A stretch of 64,000 nucleotides of DNA, from contig NZ_AP019309.1 in NCBI RefSeq assembly GCF_003925875.1, forward strand, positions 2,046,001 through 2,110,000, written 5' to 3'. The stretch comes from Intestinibaculum porci (GTDB lineage: Bacteria > Bacillota_I > Bacilli_A > Erysipelotrichales > Coprobacillaceae). The notes beneath the pieces were generated by a model that saw only the letters and a list, made by a program, of their open reading frames with translations, ran no database searches and had not been told where the DNA came from. A program made the translations under genes and the position numbers. Shown here piece by piece: positions 43,348-51,799 of the stretch. The first letter of the stretch is position 1, and the number at the start of each line of letters is the position of its first letter.

Positions 43348-44535
43348 ATGAAAAAAATTGTCATAGGGATTTCCGGCTCCATTGCGGCCTTTAAATCCGT
43401 TCAGTTTATCAGCGACCTTCTCAAAGAAGGTTTTGATTTGGAAGTCATCCTCACAGAGGCGGCCGCAAAATTTGTCTCCCCTGTGACGATTCAGGCTTTA
43501 ACCAAGAAAAAAGTCTACGTTGATGTCTTTGATGATGAACCCGGGATGATTACTCATATCGATTTAGTCAAAGATGCGGATCTGTTTATGATCGTGCCCG
43601 CTTCCGCTAATACCATCGCGAAAGTCGCCAACGGTATCGCGGATAACATGCTAACCGCCAGCTTTTTAGCGGCCACATGCCCCAAGCTCATCGCTCCAGC
43701 GATGAATACCCATATGTTGGAAAATAAAGCAACCCAAAGAAATATCCAGACTTTAAAGGAAGATGGCGTCTATTTCGCACAAAGTGATGTCGGCTTACTC
43801 GCCTGTGGCGTCGTCGGCAAAGGCAAATTAACCGATTATACGTCGCTGCGATTGATGATGGATTACGCTATGAGCGATCATCCTTTAGCCGGTAAAAGCG
43901 TCCTCGTGACCGCCGGTCCAACCCAGGAAGCGATGGATCCGGTCCGCTTTATTTCCAATCATTCATCCGGCAAGATGGGCTACGCCATTGCCCGCGCTGC
44001 TTTCGTTTTAGGCGCCAAAGTCCACTTATTAAGCGGTCCGGTCGCTTTAGCGCAGCCCCCTTATGTCAGCTTTGAATCATTCACTTCGGCGTTAGAATTA
44101 GAAAAGCTGATGCTAAAAGAAGCACCTTTCTTTGATTATATCATCATGGCTGCGGCGGTTGGTGATTACCGCGCAGCATCAATCGCAACGGAAAAAATCA
44201 AAAAACAAGGTGACACCTTAACGATCACTTTCCAAAAGAATCCTGATATTCTCGCAGAGTTAGGAAAAAACAAACAGCCCCATCAGGTCATCTGCGGTTT
44301 TGCGATGGAAACGGAAAACCTCTTAGAAAATGCGAAAGAAAAACTGCTTAAGAAAAATGCGGATATGATTATTGCCAATTCTTTAAAAACTGCCGGTGCC
44401 GGTTTCCAGGGTGATACCAATATCATTACCATGATCACCAAAGAGGCCATTGAACCTATTGAGAAAAAAAGCAAAGAAGAACTTGGCTATCTGATTTTAA
44501 GAAAATGTATGAAACTGGAGGAACACACATGTTAG
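43348..44535 (+). CDS. coaBC: Phosphopantothenoylcysteine decarboxylase / phosphopantothenate-cysteine ligase
   Basis: Bifunctional enzyme of coenzyme A synthesis, 395 residues. The N-terminal flavoprotein domain (residues 1-185) has GISGSIAAFKSVQFI, the active-site region PASANTIAKVANGIADN and APAMNTHML. The ligase domain shows LVTAGPTQEAMDPVRFISNHSSG and AAAVGDYR. The ATG at 43348 follows AGAGGATAG. It overlaps coaX by seven bases. Confidence 0.96.
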   Translation: MKKIVIGISGSIAAFKSVQFISDLLKEGFDLEVILTEAAAKFVSPVTIQALTKKKVYVDVFDDEPGMITHIDLVKDADLFMIVPASANTIAKVANGIADNMLTASFLAATCPKLIAPAMNTHMLENKATQRNIQTLKEDGVYFAQSDVGLLACGVVGKGKLTDYTSLRLMMDYAMSDHPLAGKSVLVTAGPTQEAMDPVRFISNHSSGKMGYAIARAAFVLGAKVHLLSGPVALAQPPYVSFESFTSALELEKLMLKEAPFFDYIIMAAAVGDYRAASIATEKIKKQGDTLTITFQKNPDILAELGKNKQPHQVICGFAMETENLLENAKEKLLKKNADMIIANSLKTAGAGFQGDTNIITMITKEAIEPIEKKSKEELGYLILRKCMKLEEHTC

Positions 44536-45311
44536 TCGTCGTCGATATCGGCAATACCAATATTACGATGGGCTTTTACAAAGATGATAAGCTCATCGAT
44601 AACTACCGCTTAACCACCAAATTTCAGCGTACCTCAGATGAATATGGCGTCATGATCGCCTCTTATATGAATGCCATCGGCTATAAAATGGCCGATATCG
44701 AAGATGTCATTATTTCATCCGTAGTGCCTAAAATTAACTATTCATTTTCCAGCTCCATTATTAAATATGCCCATGTCACCCCAACTTTTGTTGGCCCGGG
44801 CGTCAAAACAGGGATTTCCGTCAAGATTGAACATCCCTCTTCGTTAGGGGCTGACCGCCTGGTCGATGCCGTCGGTGCTTATTATACCTATGGCGGTCCT
44901 TGTATTGTCATTGACTTTGGCACTGCCACAACCTATGACGTCGTTTCGGAAAAAGGTGAATTTTTAGGTGGGGCCACCAGTGCCGGCATCGGCATTACCG
45001 CCGGCGTACTTTCTTCGATGGCTGCTCAGCTGCCGGAAATTGAAATCTTTAAACCCGATCGCATCATTGCAAAAAATACCGTCAAATCGATGCAGGCTGG
45101 GGTTGTCTTTGGGTATATTGGCCAGACCGAATATATCATTAAACAGATCAAAGAAGAATATGGCGATCCTCATATGAAAGTCATTTCGACCGGCGGTCTT
45201 GGTAAGATTATTGCCCATGAAACAGATCTTATTGACATCTATGATCCCGACTTAACCTTTAAAGGTTTAAAGATCATCTACGATAAGAACAAGCCTCAAT
45301 TGAAAAAGTAA
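44529..45311 (+). CDS. coaX: Type III pantothenate kinase
   Basis: Phosphorylates pantothenate, the first step to CoA; 260 residues. ASKHA-fold motifs are MLVVVDIGNTNITMGFY at the N-terminus, GADRLVDAVGAYY near residue 103, and IVIDFGTATTYDVV near 122 (Asp). The ATG at 44529 follows CTGGAGGA; an earlier in-frame ATG at 44505 lies inside coaBC and lacks a site. With panT and coaBC it makes a compact uptake-to-cofactor operon. It is the last intact gene before the IS30-type region. Confidence 0.95.
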   Translation: MLVVVDIGNTNITMGFYKDDKLIDNYRLTTKFQRTSDEYGVMIASYMNAIGYKMADIEDVIISSVVPKINYSFSSSIIKYAHVTPTFVGPGVKTGISVKIEHPSSLGADRLVDAVGAYYTYGGPCIVIDFGTATTYDVVSEKGEFLGGATSAGIGITAGVLSSMAAQLPEIEIFKPDRIIAKNTVKSMQAGVVFGYIGQTEYIIKQIKEEYGDPHMKVISTGGLGKIIAHETDLIDIYDPDLTFKGLKIIYDKNKPQLKK

Positions 45312-45412
45312 ATTCCGCTTAAATTTAAATTCCGGTTTTGTGTAGTTTTGTCTTACAAATGCCTTTATTAAAGGAATTCGTTAGCGCTTATTAGAAATTC
45401 AGAGGTCAAAAC

Positions 45413-45460
45413 ATGTCTGATTTTACTAAATTGATTGCTAATAATGAAAAAAGATTGTAG
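45413..45460 (+). CDS. Very short ORF (15 aa), possibly a gene remnant
   Basis: MSDFTKLIANNEKRL followed by TAG, with AGAGG seven bases before the ATG. It may be the start of a gene cut by the neighbouring insertion element, a tiny peptide, or chance. The surrounding stretch 45312-45522 otherwise shows only a terminator. Confidence 0.25.
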   Translation: MSDFTKLIANNEKRL

Positions 45461-45462
45461 CG

Positions 45463-45520
45463 AAAAATGTGGAACTTCGCACCTCACATTTCTGTGAAGG
45501 ACTTATTTCCACATTTTTTT
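45463..45520. terminator. Terminator-like compound hairpin next to the IS30-type gene
   Basis: Outer stem AATGTGGAA (45466-45474) with TTCCACATT (45507-45515), inner stem TCACA/TGTGA, and T runs on both strands, so it could end transcription both ways. Confidence 0.65.
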
Positions 45521-45522
45521 GA

Positions 45523-46914
45523 TTACTTTTTCTTTAAAACTGAAGGCTTTAACTCCACCTTGTCTTTATCGATTTGGCTATAGCCTTTGCACTTTAGAGC
45601 CTCATAGATCTCCGGCATCATGAAAGCCGTGTTTTCATAGAGACTTCTGCCGCCATAGAGCTTGCGGGAGTAGGAGTTGATATTATTAACGGCTCTGTTA
45701 AGGGCCTCCTGACTTACAAGCCCAAGCTTGCGGAGATCCTTTTTCTTAGGGCAGATATATCTTAAAACAAGATGCTCGTTCTCAAGTGATCCCTTCTGAT
45801 TTGAATGCATCGCATCACAGTAGAAGATTCGGCATGTTCCTGACTCTCTGTCTTCGAATTCATCGGCCAGCGAGAATTCACTGCCTCTGTCAGTCAGGAT
45901 AGACCCTATATTATTAATAAATACATCCGGGCCAAGCAGCTTTTCAATATAGTCAAGGCCATTCACCATCTCCTCAGCTGTTTTTTCATCATGATAGACG
46001 GCAAGAAATACACCGCCTGGCATGATCTTAAAAGTCTGAATAAACGGGCCGTTAGAAACATCATTATAAACGGTATCCATAAGGATATAGCCGACAGGAT
46101 GATCAATTGCCTGCTCGCTATCAGGCCGTTCTGCACCATCATAGAGCTTAACGCTATGATTGATGCTGTACTGTGCGGCCACAAGGGGGTTGTATTCAAG
46201 AAAGTCCTTGAATGTTCTTCCGGTTAAATAGCCGCTGTCCTTGCGCTTTCTGTACTGGTTAGCGCGTACCTTAGGCATCTTTCTTCTCTTTACCTGGTTT
46301 CTGAGCGCCAGGCTATTGATTCCAAACTGTTCAAATGCACCCTGCTCAATATAGTTGTACAGGCACTTTTCGGAAATTTTGAGCTCAGGATGCTCGTTAA
46401 GAATTGCATACGGTGACTTGCCCTGTTCAAGCTCAGGCTTGATGATATCAGCCATCCACTGAGCCTCTGAATAGGTGAGGTTGAAGCCCATTCTCGAATC
46501 CCTAAGCATATATTCGTATGCTCTTTGGGCCACATCTGCTCTGTAGTAGTATTTTGAGAATCTGCAGCTGGGGGCTTTGGTGCAGCCGTTGCAGACGCCC
46601 GGTGATCTGTCCCTTTGATTGCATTTAAACAGGGTGTAGTCAGTGCATTCCATGAACACCTCATGGCTGGTTCTGCACTCCCGTCCTCTTGTGCACTTTT
46701 TGTAGTTGGCGCAGTCAAAGGGTGCCTTGCTTGGCGATCCTGAAGGAGTTCTGTGATTCCGAATTTCCTTAGCGACGGTAGTTGGATCTTTATGAATGGT
46801 CTTGGCAATTTGGGCCTTATTAAGGCCGCTCTTGAGACCTGCTTCAATCTTTTCTCGAAGCTCATAAGTTATGTGCTTCTGATATCCTATGGGCTTTTTA
46901 GCGGCTCTTTCCAT
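45523..46914 (-). CDS. IS30-family transposase
   Basis: A 463-residue DDE transposase. The N-terminal helix-turn-helix is IEAGLKSGLNKAQIAKTIHKD and the following TTVAKEIRNHRT. A cysteine-rich stretch lies at about 65-120 (NYKKCTRGREC, CNGCTKAPSC). The catalytic residues are Asp in LMDTVYNDVSNG, Asp in ILTDRGSEFS and Glu in GSLENEHLVLRY. It is longer than IS30 itself (383 residues) because of the cysteine-rich insert. The ATG at 46914 follows GGAAGG by eight bases. The frame is intact. Confidence 0.88.
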   Translation of the reverse strand: MERAAKKPIGYQKHITYELREKIEAGLKSGLNKAQIAKTIHKDPTTVAKEIRNHRTPSGSPSKAPFDCANYKKCTRGRECRTSHEVFMECTDYTLFKCNQRDRSPGVCNGCTKAPSCRFSKYYYRADVAQRAYEYMLRDSRMGFNLTYSEAQWMADIIKPELEQGKSPYAILNEHPELKISEKCLYNYIEQGAFEQFGINSLALRNQVKRRKMPKVRANQYRKRKDSGYLTGRTFKDFLEYNPLVAAQYSINHSVKLYDGAERPDSEQAIDHPVGYILMDTVYNDVSNGPFIQTFKIMPGGVFLAVYHDEKTAEEMVNGLDYIEKLLGPDVFINNIGSILTDRGSEFSLADEFEDRESGTCRIFYCDAMHSNQKGSLENEHLVLRYICPKKKDLRKLGLVSQEALNRAVNNINSYSRKLYGGRSLYENTAFMMPEIYEALKCKGYSQIDKDKVELKPSVLKKK

Positions 46915-47107
46915 TCTTATCACCTTCCTGCATTACTGTTTGGTAGCAGTAATCAATTAATGTGTAGGGATAGAGTCTTCTCATTAATGCGTCCTCTTCG
47001 ACTTCTGAAAGCTTTCTGCAACGTTTTTTGCCTTTCGAAGGGCGCATAGTCCCATTGATTTCTCGGCTATCGTTCTTAATAGCCGCCTTCTTTGTGATAT
47101 TTGACAT
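46898..47107 (-). CDS. Small basic protein upstream of the IS30-type transposase
   Basis: 69 residues, highly basic (MRPSKGKKRCRKLSEVEEDAL), no recognised family. The start at 47107 follows AAGGAGG. It overlaps the transposase start by 17 bases, suggesting coupled translation and membership of the same element; it may be an accessory DNA-binding protein. Confidence 0.5.
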   Translation of the reverse strand: MSNITKKAAIKNDSREINGTMRPSKGKKRCRKLSEVEEDALMRRLYPYTLIDYCYQTVMQEGDKNGKSR

Positions 47108-47135
47108 GTTTAATGCCACCTCCTTGATATTTTTT

Positions 47136-48104
47136 CTATTTTTTGGCGGTTTCCCGCTTCTTTACAAAGAAGTTTAACACCGTCAGGGCGGATTCACATT
47201 TTTCCCATGTTGGTAATGGGCAGGCAACATCATCGCGGAGGAAGCTGTTTTTTACGCAATCTTTGGTGAGACCTTTAGTAACGGTCATGAAACTGTTTTG
47301 ATAGAAATCTTTGAAGTGATCAGCGATAAATGAGCATATAAGATTAGAAAGCAAATTATCACTCATTTTATTGATCTTAGGGGTTGCATAAAGATATTCC
47401 AGGAGTGCTCTAAGCCGACCATGAAAATCCTCAAGGCTGCTGTCGCCGTGAAAGATCTGATGCAGGTATAGAAGGATATCAAAAAGGTTTTCACGCATAA
47501 AAGGGATAATTCCCAGCGGAAACACGGCATGAGTTTTATGAAGGCTTTTGGAGTAGATGCGCTGAAGCTGAAATTCATAAGGAGTATCGTTAATGTTTAC
47601 GATCTTCTTGTAATGCCCGAATTTTATCCAGTCATGTGCGTTCTCATCAGAAAAATCGGGTATTGTTCTCACAATATCCTCTGCAGAGAAGGTGTTCATG
47701 ATATATGAATAGGTGGCGTTGATGAAAAGCATGATGTCATAAGCAAGTTCAGTTGATGAAAGGCAAGCTTCATAAAGCTTTTTAACCAGTCTGAAAAAGA
47801 ATCTGTTATCAGAGCGCACTAAAAGGGCAACGGAAAAGTTATTGTTCCATAAGTGGTTATTTGCGCAGTCAGGAAAGACGTGCTCAGGCTTCTGCTCTGC
47901 ACTAGAAGAATTTCTAATGAGCTCTTTGAAGCATGAGGAAATCTTATCATTGAAGGAAAAGGAACCATCACATAAATGCATATTTAAACTTTTATACTTG
48001 AAAACAGGCGTGGTGTGTATTACTATCATATTGTCTTGTTGGACAGATGATGAGAAGCTTTTCCAGGGCGTTAACTCATCATCTTTTTTTGTCCTTACCT
48101 CCAA
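47136..48104 (-). CDS. Unknown protein, first ORF of the IS30-type unit
   Basis: Up to 322 residues, mixed and rich in Phe, Asn and Ser; I do not recognise it (FKYKSLNMHLCDGSFSFND, FPLGIIPFMRENLFDILLYL). The frame opens at a TTG at 48104 without a clear site. A GGAGG at about 48099-48103 instead serves a three-codon ATG ATG AGT TAA in another frame. The next in-frame ATG is at 48029 (MIVIHTTPVFK) and is a plausible true start. It is followed at 29 bases by the small basic ORF, so it is likely part of the element. Confidence 0.5.
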   Translation of the reverse strand: MEVRTKKDDELTPWKSFSSSVQQDNMIVIHTTPVFKYKSLNMHLCDGSFSFNDKISSCFKELIRNSSSAEQKPEHVFPDCANNHLWNNNFSVALLVRSDNRFFFRLVKKLYEACLSSTELAYDIMLFINATYSYIMNTFSAEDIVRTIPDFSDENAHDWIKFGHYKKIVNINDTPYEFQLQRIYSKSLHKTHAVFPLGIIPFMRENLFDILLYLHQIFHGDSSLEDFHGRLRALLEYLYATPKINKMSDNLLSNLICSFIADHFKDFYQNSFMTVTKGLTKDCVKNSFLRDDVACPLPTWEKCESALTVLNFFVKKRETAKK

Positions 48105-48292
48105 ATCGAATTTAGTTTAACACTTTAATATCATGATAATTTTATCACATTTTAAAATAACTGAATAACTAAATTCATAAAAAACATAAGGATTAATAAG
48201 TGAATGATAGAATTCACGTTAGAAATATCTAACTGGAATTTCGAAAATCAATTGACGCGATAAGAACAAGAACAAGAAATCTTAAATTGTTG

Positions 48293-48321
48293 TTGACAAA
48301 AGAATGCGGCTTTGGTATTCT
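48293..48321 (+). promoter_or_regulatory. Promoter of tRNA-Gly copy 1
   Basis: TTGACA (48293-48298), 17 bases, TATTCT (48316-48321). The stretch 48105-48292 upstream is AT-rich and I see no gene in it. Confidence 0.85.
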
Positions 48322-48339
48322 ATAGGAGCACTAAGAAAT

Positions 48340-48414
48340 GCCGCATTCGTATAACGGCTATTACATCTGCTTGCCATGCAGAAGATGCCGGTTCGATTCC
48401 GGCATGTGGCTCCA
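48340..48414 (+). tRNA. tRNA-Gly(GCC), copy 1
   Basis: A 75-base cloverleaf with encoded CCA. The acceptor stem GCCGCAT pairs with ATGTGGC. The anticodon stem is TCTGC/GCAGA around TTGCCAT (anticodon GCC), the T arm is GCCGG-TTCGATT-CCGGC, and the discriminator U is as expected for tRNA-Gly. It has its own promoter and terminator. Identical in sequence to the copies at 50207 and 51689. Confidence 0.96.
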
Positions 48415-48425
48415 TTTGAAAGTGC

Positions 48426-48454
48426 AGAAGGAACGTTTGTTCCTTCTTTTTTTA
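48426..48454 (+). terminator. Terminator of tRNA-Gly copy 1
   Basis: GAAGGAAC, loop GTTT, GTTCCTTC then TTTTTTT. Confidence 0.85.
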
Positions 48455-48510
48455 TCTACTTTTATCTTTTACTTAAATATATTATTCACATATTTTTGTG
48501 AGCATATCAT

Positions 48511-48539
48511 TTGTCTTCTGAGTGATAGCCCTTTATCAT
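48511..48539 (+). promoter_or_regulatory. Candidate promoter of the aldehyde dehydrogenase gene
   Basis: TTGTCT (48511-48516), 17 bases, TATCAT (48534-48539). Confidence 0.55.
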
Positions 48540-48574
48540 AGTGATCACAAATTCTTAAAACGAGGAGGACAAAT

Positions 48575-50056
48575 ATGAATCAGCATTTACTAGATACATA
48601 TCAATTATATATTGGCGGCAAGTGGCGTGATGCCAGCAATGGTGCCACGATGACCACCACCAATCCGGCTAACGGCGAAACCTTAGCAACCTTTGCGGAT
48701 GCCACAAAGGAAGATGTCGATTTAGCCGTTGAAGAAGCCTGGAAAGCTTTTGCGACCTGGAAACATACAACGGTCAAAGAGCGGGCGAAAATTCTTAATG
48801 CCATCGCTGACGTCATCGATGCCAATAAAGAATATTTAGCCCGCGTAGAATCCATGGATAATGGCAAACCAATCCGTGAAACGCTCACGATTGATATTCC
48901 TTATGCAGCCGATCACTTCCGTTATTTTGCCGGCTGTATTCTCGCTGAAGAAGGACAGGCGACCATGCTTGATAGCAACACGTTAAGTCTCATCTTAAGA
49001 GAACCAATTGGGGTTGTCGGGCAGATTGTTCCTTGGAACTTTCCCTTCCTAATGGCAGCCTGGAAACTAGCCCCTGTTTTGGCGAGCGGCGATGCGACAG
49101 TCTTTAAATCCTCTAGTACCACTCCATTATCGGTCTTAGAGTTAGCCCGCTTAACACAGGATATCATCCCTGCTGGCGTTTTCAATGTGATCACTGGGCG
49201 CGGCTCAGCCTCTGGGCAGTTCTTATTAGATCACCCAAAAATCTCTAAACTTGCCTTCACCGGCTCGACGGAAGTAGGCCGCAGCGTCGCTAAAGCGGCC
49301 GCTGATAAACTCATTCCAAGCACTTTAGAATTAGGCGGAAAATCAGCGAACATCTTCTTTGATGACTGCGACTTTGAAAAAGCCATGGATGGCTTACAGT
49401 TAGGGATTCTCTTCAATCAGGGACAGGTTTGCTGCGCAGGATCCCGCGTCTTTGTCCAGGAAGGTATTTATGATCGTTTCGTCGAAGAAGCGGTCAAACG
49501 TTTCAATGCTGTGAAAGTTGGTGATCCATTAGATCCGACAACACAGATGGGCGCGCAGATCAATAAACGTCAGCTTGATAAGATCTTAAGCTATGTCGAA
49601 ATCGGTCAAAAGGAAGGTGCCCATGTTGCTTGCGGCGGTTATGCCTTAACAGAAGGCGATTATGCGAAAGGCAGCTTTATGGCCCCTACCCTCTTAGTAG
49701 ATGTCACCAACGACATGCGTGTCGCTCAGGAAGAAATCTTTGGTCCTGTCGCAGTGATCATCAAATTCAAAGATGAAGCCGATGTCATTGCCATGGCTAA
49801 TGATTCGCAGTACGGTCTTGGCGGCGGGGTCTGGAGCGAAAACCTCAATCGTGCCATTCGCGTATCTCGCGCGATTGAAACGGGCCGTGTCTGGGTTAAC
49901 ACTTATAATCAGATTCCGGAAGGTGCCCCATTTGGCGTCGTCAAGACATCGGGCATCGGTCGTGAAACCCATAAAGTCATCTTAGAGCACTACACACAAA
50001 TGAAAAACATCATGATTGATCTTTCGGATAAACCTTCTGGTTTCTATCCAAACTAA
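48575..50056 (+). CDS. NAD(P)-dependent aldehyde dehydrogenase
   Basis: A 493-residue member of the aldehyde dehydrogenase superfamily. The cofactor region is GQIVPWNFPFLMAAWKLAP, FTGSTEVGRSVAK comes next, the general-base Glu lies in LELGGKSANIFFDDCDF near residue 250, and the catalytic Cys lies in FNQGQVCCAGSR near 285. The C-terminal EEIFGPVAVI, then VWVNTYNQIPEGAPFG are typical of broad-range and betaine-type enzymes; the natural aldehyde cannot be read from sequence. The ATG at 48575 follows GAGGAGG. It is a single-gene unit with its own terminator, lying between two identical tRNA-Gly genes. Confidence 0.93.
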   Translation: MNQHLLDTYQLYIGGKWRDASNGATMTTTNPANGETLATFADATKEDVDLAVEEAWKAFATWKHTTVKERAKILNAIADVIDANKEYLARVESMDNGKPIRETLTIDIPYAADHFRYFAGCILAEEGQATMLDSNTLSLILREPIGVVGQIVPWNFPFLMAAWKLAPVLASGDATVFKSSSTTPLSVLELARLTQDIIPAGVFNVITGRGSASGQFLLDHPKISKLAFTGSTEVGRSVAKAAADKLIPSTLELGGKSANIFFDDCDFEKAMDGLQLGILFNQGQVCCAGSRVFVQEGIYDRFVEEAVKRFNAVKVGDPLDPTTQMGAQINKRQLDKILSYVEIGQKEGAHVACGGYALTEGDYAKGSFMAPTLLVDVTNDMRVAQEEIFGPVAVIIKFKDEADVIAMANDSQYGLGGGVWSENLNRAIRVSRAIETGRVWVNTYNQIPEGAPFGVVKTSGIGRETHKVILEHYTQMKNIMIDLSDKPSGFYPN

Positions 50057-50062
50057 AAGTTT

Positions 50063-50094
50063 AAGCTTCATCACGCGATGAAGCTTATTTTTTT
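50063..50094 (+). terminator. Terminator of the aldehyde dehydrogenase gene
   Basis: AAGCTTCATC, loop ACGC, GATGAAGCTT then ATTTTTTT. Confidence 0.9.
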
Positions 50095-50159
50095 ATATGT
50101 AATTTTCTCCTATTTATCACACTTTTTCATATCATAGCTTTATTATTTGAAATTTTTCA

Positions 50160-50188
50160 TTGACAGTTTCCTCTTCTTTTGGTATTCT
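50160..50188 (+). promoter_or_regulatory. Promoter of tRNA-Gly copy 2
   Basis: TTGACA (50160-50165), 17 bases, TATTCT (50183-50188). Confidence 0.85.
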
Positions 50189-50206
50189 TTAGGAGCACTA
50201 AGAAAT

Positions 50207-50281
50207 GCCGCATTCGTATAACGGCTATTACATCTGCTTGCCATGCAGAAGATGCCGGTTCGATTCCGGCATGTGGCTCCA
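50207..50281 (+). tRNA. tRNA-Gly(GCC), copy 2
   Basis: Identical over all 75 bases to the copy at 48340. The -10 box and the start region AGGAGCACTAAGAAAT are also shared, while the promoter spacer and the downstream terminator differ. Confidence 0.96.
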
Positions 50282-50292
50282 TTTAATAGTGT

Positions 50293-50317
50293 ACGAACCG
50301 AAAGGTTCGTTTTTTTG
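50293..50317 (+). terminator. Terminator of tRNA-Gly copy 2
   Basis: ACGAACC, loop GAAA, GGTTCGT then TTTTTTG. Confidence 0.85.
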
Positions 50318-50340
50318 TTTAATTATCTCTTTAAGCAGCC

Positions 50341-50374
50341 AAAAAGCGTAGGAAACCTATTCCTACGCTTTTTG
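50341..50374. terminator. Bidirectional terminator after azlD
   Basis: AAAAAGCGTAGGAA, short loop, TTCCTACGCTTTTT; T runs on both strands. The 97 bases between it and azlD show no further feature. Confidence 0.85.
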
Positions 50375-50471
50375 ATTCATCAGCCCGTAAACAAACATTT
50401 TCCATCAGATGACCTTCCTGCAGTTGGGATCGCACATGATCTGTGCATTCACCAGAATGATCTGCAATTTT

Positions 50472-50807
50472 TTAAAAAACAAACTGGACAAGAACCATAT
50501 AAACCGCTGTGCCTAAGGCCATCGATAAAATCATCTGACGTTTTAACTTATAAACAAGCGCCGTGACGACCACGCCAATGATTTCCGGCATACCATGAGA
50601 GCTGCTTGTAAACCACTCTACATGACGTAAACAGTAAATCACTAATAAACTAAAGACTGCCGGACCTAAAACCTGACCAAGATATTGGATTGTTTTAGGA
50701 ATAGGCTTTCCTTCCGGAAAGATGAGATAAGGTAAAAAACGGGTCAAAACCGTCGCCAGAACCACAACGGCGACAGTAATGATCGCCTGCATCATCGTCA
50801 TTTTCAT
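50472..50807 (-). CDS. azlD: AzlD-family branched-chain amino acid exporter subunit
   Basis: A 111-residue protein with four membrane segments. The conserved [22 protein letters not shown] near residues 22-43 is the AzlD hallmark, followed by [13 protein letters not shown]. The ATG at 50807 follows AGGAGGATCC and overlaps the azlC stop as ATGA. It functions with AzlC, exporting branched-chain amino acids or analogues. Confidence 0.9.
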   Translation of the reverse strand: MKMTMMQAIITVAVVVLATVLTRFLPYLIFPEGKPIPKTIQYLGQVLGPAVFSLLVIYCLRHVEWFTSSSHGMPEIIGVVVTALVYKLKRQMILSMALGTAVYMVLVQFVF

Positions 50808-51535
50808 ACTGGATCCTCCTCATAGCATCGTCTAAAAAGCAATAAGAAGACAAGAATTGTCATCATTGCCGGAACGATAAAGCGATCCGGACCAAAAAGG
50901 ATGAGACAAATGAGCGAGCCAGCTAAGCCAAGCAGCTGCGGGCCGTGGATGATCACGTAATCTTTAAAGCAATAGCTTCCTTGCTTTTTTAAACGATCCC
51001 CATCTTTTAGCCATTGGCTCATAAAAATCGAGACAAACATTGCCGTCATGACAAAGGATAAGCCTTCGGTATTAAAGGAGATCAGAGAGCCAAAAAAAGC
51101 CCCTAAAGCGCAGCCAGCGATCCAGTATAACTGATCGAGCAGTGAGACAAAGAAATAAAAACGATAACGATTAAGGGTTGGCGGAACATACGCATCATAA
51201 TTCACCGCAAAGGTTTCATCGCTCGTCGTATAGATGAGATAAAACTTATACCCTTTTGCGCCGTGGTATTTTTTTAACATTGCCAAACCATAAAAGAGAT
51301 GGCGCGCACCAATCATTAAGGCTGTCATAAAGGCCGAAAACGGATGAAATGATGATAAGAGAATATCGGTCATCAAAAATTCCATCGAACCAGTATAAAT
51401 AATCGCTGCGGTTAAAACAGGCAGCCAGATCGGAAAACCATGGGTCACCATCAAAACCCCATAGGTCATTCCTAAAAAGACATAACCAAACATCACGGGA
51501 ATGGTTTTTGGAAATGCTGCTTTTAATTCATTCAC
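50804..51535 (-). CDS. azlC: AzlC-family branched-chain amino acid exporter
   Basis: A 243-residue membrane protein. The family pattern [43 protein letters not shown] and [13 protein letters not shown] is clear. A GTG at 51535 with AAGGGGG seven bases upstream is the best start; an ATG eight codons earlier (51559) has no binding site. It pairs with AzlD. The two-gene unit is bounded by tRNA-Gly copies 2 and 3. No Lrp-type regulator adjoins. Confidence 0.9.
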   Translation of the reverse strand: MNELKAAFPKTIPVMFGYVFLGMTYGVLMVTHGFPIWLPVLTAAIIYTGSMEFLMTDILLSSFHPFSAFMTALMIGARHLFYGLAMLKKYHGAKGYKFYLIYTTSDETFAVNYDAYVPPTLNRYRFYFFVSLLDQLYWIAGCALGAFFGSLISFNTEGLSFVMTAMFVSIFMSQWLKDGDRLKKQGSYCFKDYVIIHGPQLLGLAGSLICLILFGPDRFIVPAMMTILVFLLLFRRCYEEDPV

Positions 51536-51641
51536 AAAGATCCCCCTTCCTGCCTTCATTCTATCATTACGAGGAAATCTTATGCAAGGTTAATTATATA
51601 TTCCTAGCGGGTTAATGAATAAAACTTTTTGAAAAATCATG

Positions 51642-51670
51642 TTGACAGGAATGGCTGCTTTTGGTATTCT
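51642..51670 (+). promoter_or_regulatory. Promoter of tRNA-Gly copy 3
   Basis: TTGACA (51642-51647), 17 bases, TATTCT (51665-51670). Confidence 0.85.
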
Positions 51671-51688
51671 ATAGGAGCACTGAGAAAT

Positions 51689-51763
51689 GCCGCATTCGTA
51701 TAACGGCTATTACATCTGCTTGCCATGCAGAAGATGCCGGTTCGATTCCGGCATGTGGCTCCA
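51689..51763 (+). tRNA. tRNA-Gly(GCC), copy 3
   Basis: Identical over all 75 bases to the copies at 48340 and 50207; the bases before it (ACTGAGAAAT) differ by one from the other two. Confidence 0.96.
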
Positions 51764-51774
51764 TGAAACAGTGC

Positions 51775-51799
51775 AGCGGACCAAACGGTCCGCTTTTTT
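51775..51799. terminator. Terminator shared by tRNA-Gly copy 3 and the LytTR cluster
   Basis: AGCGGACC, loop AAAC, GGTCCGCT with T runs on both strands; the last LytTR gene ends at its edge. Confidence 0.8.

Larger units (their letters stand above)
45327..48241 (-). mobile_element. IS30-family insertion element with companion ORFs (limits tentative)
   Basis: Three same-strand ORFs end in an IS30-type transposase. Candidate terminal inverted repeats are AAATTCCGGTT (45327-45337) and AACTGGAATTT (48231-48241), matching at 10 of 11 positions. The repeats are short and the region is AT-rich, so the limits are a guess; a left end near 45460 is also possible. Confidence 0.4.

Noticed and set aside
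45460-48180. Alternative IS30 ends based on AAAATGTG near 45464 and near 48150
   Set aside because: The match is only about eight AT-rich bases and does not give clear target duplications; kept only as an uncertainty on the element limits.
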